Of a stretch of DNA of 39,492 nucleotides, positions 8,218-15,239 are shown one piece after another. Positions within the stretch are counted from its first letter, which is position 1, and each line of letters opens with the position of its first letter. Both the position numbers and the translations under genes were made by a program. The notes below the pieces were generated by a model. That model was not told where the DNA came from, searched no databases, and saw only the letters and a list, made by a program, of their open reading frames with translations. The stretch covers positions 1 to 39,492 of the forward strand of contig JAOUOP010000069.1 of NCBI GenBank assembly GCA_029880325.1. The letters are read 5' to 3'. This stretch comes from Myxococcales bacterium. GTDB lineage: Bacteria > Myxococcota_A > Polyangia > Polyangiales > JAFGIB01.

Positions 8218-10151
8218 AATGGCCGACCGTCCTCGCTGGCGACTTTGTAGAGCACGTACTTTCCCCGTCGCTGAACTTTCACCAGCGCACCGGCCTTGAC
8301 GCGCTTCTTCAGTAGCGCGAGCCGCTTGCCCTTGAGGCTCTTCAGGTGGATCAGAAGAAAGTCCGAAACCTTATTGTCCGACTGGGCAAAGACATAACGA
8401 CGACTGGATGCGTGGGCTCCCGTCACCATGCCCACGCTGACGCGCGCCTCTGGCGGAATTCCCGCGATGACCCTCTCGAGCCACTCGTAGCGCTCGGCCT
8501 GATTTTGATCCAGCGTGCGGGTGACTCGCTGGTAGCCTCCTCGAAACACCGTGTTTTCCAGCACTCCACCAAACTTCCAGGAGGCCAGTGCGGCTGCGAC
8601 GAGCACCGATCCGAGGGCGACGCGGACGAAGCGCGGGACCCCACCCGGCATTCGCTCCACCCAGGGCGACGTGGAGAGCTGGCGGATGCCTTCGGGCATC
8701 AACGCGATGGCCACAGGGTAGAATACCGTGGCGTACTGAAACCCGATCGAATACAGCGCCGGGCGGCTTGCGAGTCCACAGAAGAGCGCGCCGTACAAGA
8801 GCATCAAGCGACCCGGTCGCGCAAAAAGCGGAAACCCCATCAGGGGAAGCAGGATGACAGCAAAAAAGACCAACTTGCGCTCCTGCAGCATGTGTTTGAC
8901 CACGAATGCAGGATTGGTCAGAAGCGTGCCGACGATCTCGGAGACTCCGTCTTCGTTCGGGGCCAGCGCCGCGTAATAATCGCTGTAGCTGTAGCCCTCC
9001 TTGCCGGCAGTCATGATGAGACCCTTGACCAGGGCGAAGTACGTGAGCGAGAAAACGATCGTGGTCCACCCCAGACGCACGAGCATGGGTCGCCGGGTGG
9101 CGATGGCGTAGGCGGACACGAAGCACAACAGCAGCGGCAGGTCTTCCCGGCACAGGAGCAGCGCGACCAGCGCAAGGGCGTAGTGCCAGACCGCTTCTCT
9201 CTCCAGGGCGTAGAGCAGCCAGAGCAAGAGGGGAGCGCTCAAGCTTAACGAGTGAAAGTCGTACATGTTGGCGCCGTGCAGCGCTGGCGACAGCGCATAG
9301 GCGGCGGCAGTTACCAAGCCCGCAAGCTGACTTCCGAGTCGGTCGCGGCCGATCAGATAGGCCGGGACGACCCCGTGGCCGAGCCAGACCGACTGCAGTA
9401 CCAGCAGCATCTCCGCCCGCGGGTACAAGTAATAGAGGGGGCTGAGCAACACGAGGAGCGGATCGAAATGCGCGGAGCGGTGGTTTCCCGCTTTGATCAA
9501 CGTGCAATCCAGGGGCCGACCGTGGCTGGATTGGAAGAAGATGTTGTCGTAGATGCCGAGATCAAATGCCCGCGTATTCAGCGCGTGGTGATTGGTCACC
9601 GAGAAGCTAGAAAAGAACGCTCCATAGGCGGCCCACAACACGAGCACGGTGGCCGGAGCCAACCACCGCAGAGACTTGCCGCTGAAAGCCGCCGGCCGGT
9701 CTGGCAGCTGAGACCAGATCGGCGACAGCAGCAGCGTGACGAGCAAGATCAGCGCGAGCGTGAGCACGCCGTGCTTGCTCTCTATGCCGGGCAGGGCCAG
9801 GCCGATCCCGAACGGAAGGCTGACGCAAATAGGCATGAGCTTCGACCAACGCCGGGTCGCTTCCGCCCAGTGCCAGTGGCCCCGTTGAAGGCGCAGCACC
9901 CACGCGCTCAGGCCGAGCCCCGCCGCCACCACGGCGACCCCGGCGACGAGGCTGACCAGGGCTCCATCCTGCTCGTAGCCCTTGAGCTTGTTGCCCATGG
10001 CGTCCGGCAGGCGGTCGAGGTTCATCCAGCCCCAGATGGCCGCCCCCAGGGCGATAGATCCCAGGACCGGCCACACCGCCATCGAAATCGTGGCAGCGGC
10101 CCCGACAGCCACCCGGTCGATCCTTTGAAGCCACGCGATCCGCCCGCGCAT
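8214..10151 (-). CDS. DUF2079-type polytopic membrane protein
   Basis: A 645-residue integral membrane protein with about 12 hydrophobic segments and a soluble C-terminal tail. The family signature is visible: NTRAFDLGIYDNIFFQSSHG, then HRSAHFDPLLVLLSPLYYLYP, then MYDFHSLSLSAPLLLWLLYALER. The invariant acidic and His residues near the first external loop resemble those of GT-C glycosyltransferases such as PMT and ArnT, so transfer of a sugar from a polyprenyl-phosphate donor is a reasonable inference, not shown. ATG start at 10151, six bases after the stop of the flippase-like gene. Its own stop overlaps the TTG start of the sulfatase-like gene. The last 80 residues contain a basic stretch (HLKSLKGKRLALLKKRVKAG). 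Confidence 0.82.
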   Translation of the reverse strand: MRGRIAWLQRIDRVAVGAAATISMAVWPVLGSIALGAAIWGWMNLDRLPDAMGNKLKGYEQDGALVSLVAGVAVVAAGLGLSAWVLRLQRGHWHWAEATRRWSKLMPICVSLPFGIGLALPGIESKHGVLTLALILLVTLLLSPIWSQLPDRPAAFSGKSLRWLAPATVLVLWAAYGAFFSSFSVTNHHALNTRAFDLGIYDNIFFQSSHGRPLDCTLIKAGNHRSAHFDPLLVLLSPLYYLYPRAEMLLVLQSVWLGHGVVPAYLIGRDRLGSQLAGLVTAAAYALSPALHGANMYDFHSLSLSAPLLLWLLYALEREAVWHYALALVALLLCREDLPLLLCFVSAYAIATRRPMLVRLGWTTIVFSLTYFALVKGLIMTAGKEGYSYSDYYAALAPNEDGVSEIVGTLLTNPAFVVKHMLQERKLVFFAVILLPLMGFPLFARPGRLMLLYGALFCGLASRPALYSIGFQYATVFYPVAIALMPEGIRQLSTSPWVERMPGGVPRFVRVALGSVLVAAALASWKFGGVLENTVFRGGYQRVTRTLDQNQAERYEWLERVIAGIPPEARVSVGMVTGAHASSRRYVFAQSDNKVSDFLLIHLKSLKGKRLALLKKRVKAGALVKVQRRGKYVLYKVASEDGRPF

Positions 10152-10157
10152 GGCGCG

Positions 10158-11153
10158 CTAGATATCACGGGTCGGCGACACAGGCGACACCCCAACCGAC
10201 ATGTGCCCTTCGGGGGCCGGCGCGACGGCCAGGCGCCGATATGCGGCCAGCGATTGCCGGCCCAGCGCAAATAAACCGACGAGCGGAAGTCCGACCGATT
10301 GGGTCAGCGTGTAGAGCAGCGCTCCGGCAGCAACGCGCTCCGCGTCAAGCTCACGAGAAACCAGCATCGCGACCAGCACGACGTCCCGCGTGCCGATCCC
10401 GGAGACCGAGACCGGCAAGGCACCAGCCAGGATCGCGATCGGCCCGGCGGCCACGACATCGACCATCGTCGCATGGGCACCCACGCAGCCAAGGCACAGC
10501 CACAGGGTCAGCAGATTGGTGGCCCAGGTCACCGCCGCCAAGAACCCGCAAACCGCCAGCCCCAACGGTGCGCGACGCAGGGCTCCCAAGGCCTCACGGA
10601 CGAGCACGGCCTTGCGCCCGAGCAGCGGCAACCGCAGGCTCGCACCAAGCGCGACCATACCGAGGAGCGTCACCGCGACCGTGGCGCCTCCCAGCAGAGC
10701 AGCCTGGCGGTAGCCGAAGAAAGCGCCAGCGGTCAGCGCCCACATTCCGAGGGCACCCACATCCAGCGCGCGCTCTACCAGAACCAGCCCGATTGTCTTG
10801 GGGAGCAAGCGTCGGTCATCCATCAGGAAGACCGCCTTGAGCAGATCACCGCCTCGCCCCGGAACGAACATGTTCAGGGAGGCAGCCGCGAGCACGGCCG
10901 AGCAAACTCGACGAAGCGAAAGCGGCACATCAGCGAGCGCAAAGATCCGCTGCACCTTGATGCCCGCGATCAAGACCGTGAAGGGCAGACACAGCAGGGC
11001 GCCGCCGAGCATCGCCCCGTCGGCGGCCAACATATGACGGCCAGCGGCAGCCAGGTCCACCGACGACATCAGCAACACCACGGCAACGATCAAACCGAGC
11101 CAGGGAAGAAGAAGAAGCGGCCAGCGACTGAAGCGACGGACACCCGAAGTCAT
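10158..11153 (-). CDS. Flippase-like membrane protein (LPG-synthase TM / UPF0104 family)
   Basis: A 331-residue protein with about eight membrane helices. It carries the motifs of the lysylphosphatidylglycerol synthase transmembrane family (PF03706): NMFVPGRGGDLLKA, LVERALDV and SVSGIGTRD. Members lacking the C-terminal aminoacyl-transferase domain, as here, often lie beside polyprenyl-glycosyltransferase genes and are thought to flip or handle lipid-linked substrates. The ATG at 11153 overlaps the TGA of the methyltransferase gene (ATGA), so it is translationally coupled. It sits third in the operon. A role in moving a lipid-linked sugar across the membrane is an inference from family and neighbours. 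Confidence 0.85.
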   Translation of the reverse strand: MTSGVRRFSRWPLLLLPWLGLIVAVVLLMSSVDLAAAGRHMLAADGAMLGGALLCLPFTVLIAGIKVQRIFALADVPLSLRRVCSAVLAAASLNMFVPGRGGDLLKAVFLMDDRRLLPKTIGLVLVERALDVGALGMWALTAGAFFGYRQAALLGGATVAVTLLGMVALGASLRLPLLGRKAVLVREALGALRRAPLGLAVCGFLAAVTWATNLLTLWLCLGCVGAHATMVDVVAAGPIAILAGALPVSVSGIGTRDVVLVAMLVSRELDAERVAAGALLYTLTQSVGLPLVGLFALGRQSLAAYRRLAVAPAPEGHMSVGVSPVSPTRDI

Positions 11154-11761
11154 CGCGTTCCAAGGCTGGCGTGGGCGATGGTCCAGGGGAACGCCGGTGT
11201 AATCGTGACCTGCCCGAAGAGTGCTGTGCCCTCAATGAAGGAACGAAAGCCAGCCTGCGACCAGCGCTGCAGATGCTCCGGATGGTTGCCCAAGCCTCGG
11301 AGGTAGTTGCCACGCAACAGACTTCCGAGTTGAAAAAAGGGCTCCCACGGCACCGAGACCAACACGTCGCGGCGGGCCACCCGCGCGAGTTCGGCCAGGC
11401 CACGCGCCGGGTCCTCAAGGTGCTCGAGAACCTCGAGGCAGATGACGAGATCGGCGGAATCGTCCTCGTAGGGCAGATCGACGATGTCCGCTACCTCGAT
11501 CGTACGCCCGGGATGTCGCGCTCGTGCCAGCTCTACCGCTCGCCCGGAGAGGTCACAGGCGCGCACCATCGCGGGCAATCGCCCATCGAGGTACTCGAGC
11601 CCATAGCCCTCGCCACAGCCCACGTCCACCACGCTTTGCGGCTGCAGGGCGGTGACCCGCTCGCCGAGGCGATCGTAGAAGCGCCGGATCAGCGCCCGCA
11701 CGACAGGATTTCCCGTCTGGTGCTTCACCGAGTTTGTGGAGGGTTCTACCGCGGAACTCAT
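11150..11761 (-). CDS. Class I SAM-dependent methyltransferase
   Basis: A 203-residue cytosolic protein of the Methyltransf_11 type. It shows motif I VVDVGCGEGYG, an acidic end of strand 2 (ACDLS), DIVDLPYEDDSADLVICLEVLEHLEDP for motifs II and III, and a following VLVSVPWEP. The LGNHPEHLQRWS stretch is typical of methyltransferases found in lipopolysaccharide or O-antigen clusters. ATG at 11761 with GGA nine bases upstream; a TTG two codons earlier is possible. It sits 15 bases after the glycosyltransferase stop and overlaps the flippase gene. It probably methylates a sugar or lipid-linked intermediate; target not visible. Confidence 0.85.
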   Translation of the reverse strand: MSSAVEPSTNSVKHQTGNPVVRALIRRFYDRLGERVTALQPQSVVDVGCGEGYGLEYLDGRLPAMVRACDLSGRAVELARARHPGRTIEVADIVDLPYEDDSADLVICLEVLEHLEDPARGLAELARVARRDVLVSVPWEPFFQLGSLLRGNYLRGLGNHPEHLQRWSQAGFRSFIEGTALFGQVTITPAFPWTIAHASLGTR

Positions 11762-11776
11762 CGCCAAGGTTCCAAC

Positions 11777-12730
11777 TCAGGCTTCTTGATCGATCCGGCG
11801 TGGGTTCGGTGGCGGATTCTCGGAGATCAAGTAGGGTGCGGTCGGGGGCGCGGAGAGCATTTCACCGATCAAGCCGATGATGATGCATTGGAATCCGATG
11901 AGCATCAAGGTGATGCCCACGATGAGCGCGGCGATGTGTTCCTGGAATGTCTCGCCCAGTGCCTTCATCACGAGCACGTAGACCTCTAGCCCCATGCCCA
12001 GCACGATCGGCATCAGCCCGACGGTACCGAAAAAGTGCAAAGGGCGACCGCGGAAACGCGTTAGAAAGCGCACCGTGAGCAGGTCTAGCAGCCCGGTCCA
12101 GAAGCGGGTCACGCCGTATTTGCTGTGGCCGTGTTTACGCTTTCGGTGCAGCACGCCGATCTGTCCCACTCGGTAGCCCGCGAGATGGGCCAGCTGGGGA
12201 ATGAAGCGGTAGTGGTCACCATGCAGGACCAGGCCGGCTGCGACCGGACGCCGCATGATGCGGTAGCCACTGTTCTGATCCTTGAACGCGATGCCGAAGA
12301 GCATCCGGCTGACCAGGTTGAATACCCGCGAGGGCAGTGTCTTGGTCGGCTCGTTCTCGAGGCGGCGCATCTTCCACCCGATCACGAGATCGTGACCATC
12401 CTGCAAGGTTTCCAGGAGCTTCGGAAGCTCCGCGGGGTCGTCCTGGAGATCTGCATCCATGGTCACGACCAGCTCGCCGCGGGCTTCCTTGAACGCAGCC
12501 GAATACGCCGCCGACTTTCCGAAGTTGCGCTTGAACTGCAGCAGCCGGACCCTATCGTCAGCTTCTGCGAGTTCACGAATCACGCGAGCGGTCCCATCGC
12601 TGCTGCCGTCGTCCACGAAGAGTAACTCCCAACTCTTCACCACGGCATCGCCCGCCGTCACGATTTCACGGTAAAGCTCCCCGATGGAGTTTTCTTCGTC
12701 GAGTGCCGGTACAACGAATGTGAGATCCAT
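11777..12730 (-). CDS. GT2 glycosyltransferase, dolichyl/undecaprenyl-phosphate sugar synthase type
   Basis: A 317-residue protein with an N-terminal GT-A domain and two C-terminal membrane helices (about 235-300), the ArnC/GtrB/DPM1 layout. Motifs: FVVPALDEENSI, FVDDGSSDGT for the nucleotide, KRNFGKSAAYSAAF, TMDADLQDDP for the metal-binding DxD-like site, and KDQNSGYRIMRR. Enzymes of this type move a sugar from a nucleotide to undecaprenyl phosphate on the inner face of the membrane. The longer open frame reaches 12850, but the ATG at 12730 has a GGGAG site upstream and starts exactly at the conserved strand. First gene of the operon that includes a flippase-like protein and a DUF2079 protein, which fits a lipid-linked sugar route. 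Confidence 0.9.
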   Translation of the reverse strand: MDLTFVVPALDEENSIGELYREIVTAGDAVVKSWELLFVDDGSSDGTARVIRELAEADDRVRLLQFKRNFGKSAAYSAAFKEARGELVVTMDADLQDDPAELPKLLETLQDGHDLVIGWKMRRLENEPTKTLPSRVFNLVSRMLFGIAFKDQNSGYRIMRRPVAAGLVLHGDHYRFIPQLAHLAGYRVGQIGVLHRKRKHGHSKYGVTRFWTGLLDLLTVRFLTRFRGRPLHFFGTVGLMPIVLGMGLEVYVLVMKALGETFQEHIAALIVGITLMLIGFQCIIIGLIGEMLSAPPTAPYLISENPPPNPRRIDQEA

Positions 12731-13213
12731 GGTCAGCGCTCCCGGCGCCAAGTTCGCCCGAGAGCCTGACACAGCGAAGCCCCCACAGCCACCCCATTCG
12801 CGCAGGCGCAACCCCCTGCCGAGGCAGCGGGGCCGGCGATGCATGAACAAGACTGTACAGAGCCTTGCCGACGTGCTGACGACGCTGCGCCGTCATCGCT
12901 GGGCGCTGTGCGTTTCCAATCACCCCGAGCGAGGGCGCCTCGATCAAACCTCCTCGGCCCTTTGCTCGAAGTGGTCGGCGACAGCTGAACCCGGGGCCTC
13001 GATCGAGGCTGCCGCCACAGTGCGCAGCGTCAATGCGTCGGTCATCCGACTGGGTGGGATCGAGCGCAGGGCCCCTTGGGGGGCTGTGTTTGAGCGCGAC
13101 GGCACCGGGGCTGTGCATGGGCAGCTCTCATCCCCGGACCCATTCAGCGATGGGCTCAGGGCCGTCCGCACGAGTCGAAAGGGACACGCGGGAAAACCCT
13201 TCTCTGTTCATCA
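12731..13213. other. Gene-free stretch upstream of the glycan operon
   Basis: About 480 bases between the glycosyltransferase start and the peroxiredoxin stop. Open frames on both strands here have no recognisable motif and look like shadows of GC-rich DNA. The promoter of the five-gene minus-strand operon should be here, but no convincing -35/-10 pair was found. Confidence 0.5.
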
Positions 13214-13708
13214 TCACTCCTTGGCCTGCAGTCGCTCCAGGGCCGCTTCGGCGCTACTGACCTCGAACTGGCGCGGCTTTTCGACCTGCAACACGCTCAC
13301 CACGCCATCATCGAGGATGGCCAAATAGCGCTGGGAACGCACGCCCATGTGCACTGCCGTCAGGTCGACCTCGAGCCCCAGGGCCCGCGTGAGGTTCGCG
13401 CTTCCGTCGGCAAGCATCAGCACCCTGTCGTCCACACTTTGGTCCTTGGCCCAGGCCTTCATCACCATGGCGTCGTTGACCGAGAGACAGCAGATGAGAT
13501 CGGCGCCAGCGGCCTTGAGCCGCCCGGCGGCCTCCACGAAACCGGGCAGATGCTTGCTCGAGCAGGTGGGCGTGAACGCACCCGGTAGACCGAAGAGCAC
13601 CACCTTCTTGCCCGCGCAGAGTTCGGCCATGGAGACCTCGGAAACCGCGCCGGCATCGACCACGTTGAGCTTTACGTCAGGGATGGAGTCACCAATTTGA
13701 ATCGTCAT
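13214..13708 (-). CDS. Peroxiredoxin, Prx5 type
   Basis: A 164-residue thioredoxin-fold protein that reduces peroxides in the cytosol. The active-site motif PGAFTPTCSSKHLPGF places the peroxidatic Cys at 49 with Thr46 in the TxxC arrangement, which is the Prx5/redoxin hallmark. The downstream NDAMVMKAWAKDQ segment and the late conserved Arg (GVRSQRY) also fit. Extra cysteines at 31, 74 and 75 may act as resolving residues, but this is not certain. Its length matches the family. It is divergently arranged with the MATE gene, leaving an 88-base shared upstream region. No PRX5-glutaredoxin fusion is present. Confidence 0.92.
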   Translation of the reverse strand: MTIQIGDSIPDVKLNVVDAGAVSEVSMAELCAGKKVVLFGLPGAFTPTCSSKHLPGFVEAAGRLKAAGADLICCLSVNDAMVMKAWAKDQSVDDRVLMLADGSANLTRALGLEVDLTAVHMGVRSQRYLAILDDGVVSVLQVEKPRQFEVSSAEAALERLQAKE

Positions 13709-13796
13709 GGGCCCGTTGTAGCGTCAGTGCCGCCGTTCGCAAGGGGCCGCCCGGGAATTGCGGGCGCCCGGCCCGGGCCCGTGCTATGCCGCCGCC

Positions 13797-15176
13797 GTGG
13801 AAGCGCGCGCCGCCAGTACCGAGGTCGGCCAGTACGTCGACCCGGGAGCCTACCGCTCGATCTGGGAGCTGGGCTGGCCCGTGATGGTCAACATGGGCGC
13901 CCACACCCTCTTTTCCCTGGTCGACCTCTACTGGATCGGCGCCCTGGGCACCAATGCCATCGCCGCCGTGTCCCTCTGCGGCAACATCATGTTCTCGATG
14001 TTCGGGCTGACCATTATCGTCCAGTCCGGCGCCCTGGCCATGATCTCGCGCCGCGTGGGTGCCGGCAGCCTCGAGGGGGCCGATGGCGCCGAAGGCATCT
14101 CCGCCCAGGCCGTGCACCTGAGCATCCTGCTGGGCATCGTGGTCGCGACCCTCGGCGTACTCACGGCGCAGCCGATCATGGCCATCTTCGACGCCTCCGC
14201 CGAGGTCACCGAGCTCGGCACGGCCTATCTCTGGCCGATGATGGCGGGCTTTGCCCCCATGTTTCCCGGCATGGCGCTTGGGGCCATCTTCACCGCCACC
14301 GGCGACACGCGCACGCCCATGTACGTGGGCGTGGCCAGCAACCTGCTCAACGGCGTGCTCGATCCCTTCTTGATCTTCGGCTGGAGCGGCCTGCCAGCCC
14401 TGGGCGTCGGGGGCGCCGCCTACGCCTCGCTGATCTGCCAGGTGTTGGGCACCCTCGCCCTGTGGCGCCTCTATCGCGACCGCGACATGGGCTTTCCCCA
14501 TCCCCACCTGCTGCGCTGGTACGGCGCCGACGCCTGGGGTCGCCTGATGCGCATCGGCGTTCCACGCGGCCTGGCGGCGCTCACGCGACCGCTGAGCACG
14601 CTGTTTCTCCTCAAGGTCATCGCCACCTTCGGCCCGGCGGGCGTGGCCGCCTTTGGTATCACCGTGCGCTCGCTTTCGCCCACCTGGCTCTACCAGGGAG
14701 CGCTGATCACGGCGGTCTCGACGCTCACCGGTCAGTCCCTGGGCCGCAAAGACCTGGACGGCATCCGGCGCCTGGTGGCCAGCAGCACGCGCATGTCAGT
14801 GCTCACCTCCATCGCCATCGCCCTGCCCTACTGGATCTGGGCACGCGACATCGTGGGCATCTTCGAAAAGAACACGCTCGAAGTTCTGGTCCTGGGCGAG
14901 ACTTTCATACGGCTGCTGCTGCTGACCAATCTCTCGACCGCCTTCGCCCTGATCTGGAGCGCGGTGATGAACGGCGCCGGCGACACGCGGCCACCGATGG
15001 TACTGGCGATCGCCTCCAACTGGCTGATAAAGCTTCCGCTTGCCTATGCGCTGGCGATTCCCCTGGGCGCGGGCGTCGAGGGCATCTGGTGGGCCATGGC
15101 GGCCTCGATCCTCTTCGAAAATGCCGGCCTGTGGCTGTGGTACCGGCGCGACCGCTGGATGCACGCCGAGGTCTGA
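13797..15176 (+). CDS. MATE family multidrug/cation exporter
   Basis: A 459-residue membrane protein with twelve predicted helices in two similar halves. Each half carries the MATE signature: ALGAIFTATGDTRTPMYVGVASNLLN in the first and SAVMNGAGDTRPPMVLAIASNWLIK in the second. The N-terminal ELGWPVMVNMGAHTLFSLVDLYWIGALG helix is also typical. Such proteins export drugs or metabolites in exchange for Na+ or H+. The start is uncertain: I used GTG at 13797, just before EARAASTEV. A TTG at 13758 would add 13 residues that are mostly Gly/Pro/Ala and look untranslated. Neither has a clear Shine-Dalgarno. It is followed by a long hairpin before the radical SAM gene. Confidence 0.9.
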   Translation: MEARAASTEVGQYVDPGAYRSIWELGWPVMVNMGAHTLFSLVDLYWIGALGTNAIAAVSLCGNIMFSMFGLTIIVQSGALAMISRRVGAGSLEGADGAEGISAQAVHLSILLGIVVATLGVLTAQPIMAIFDASAEVTELGTAYLWPMMAGFAPMFPGMALGAIFTATGDTRTPMYVGVASNLLNGVLDPFLIFGWSGLPALGVGGAAYASLICQVLGTLALWRLYRDRDMGFPHPHLLRWYGADAWGRLMRIGVPRGLAALTRPLSTLFLLKVIATFGPAGVAAFGITVRSLSPTWLYQGALITAVSTLTGQSLGRKDLDGIRRLVASSTRMSVLTSIAIALPYWIWARDIVGIFEKNTLEVLVLGETFIRLLLLTNLSTAFALIWSAVMNGAGDTRPPMVLAIASNWLIKLPLAYALAIPLGAGVEGIWWAMAASILFENAGLWLWYRRDRWMHAEV

Positions 15177-15177
15177 C

Positions 15178-15235
15178 ACGGAGTATGCCGGCTGACCGCT
15201 CCGGTTGTTCGAAGCGGTCAGCCGGCCTACTCTGT
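15178..15235 (+). promoter_or_regulatory. Long hairpin between MATE and radical SAM genes
   Basis: A 14-bp perfect inverted repeat (15187-15200 with 15213-15226) continues outward, after one mismatch, through gagta/tactc and three further pairs. The stem is about 22 bp with a 12-base loop. It starts just after the MATE stop and ends four bases before the ATG of the next gene. It lacks a T-run, so it is not a classic intrinsic terminator. It occupies the place where a ribosome site should be. Confidence 0.6.
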
Positions 15236-15239
15236 ACCC

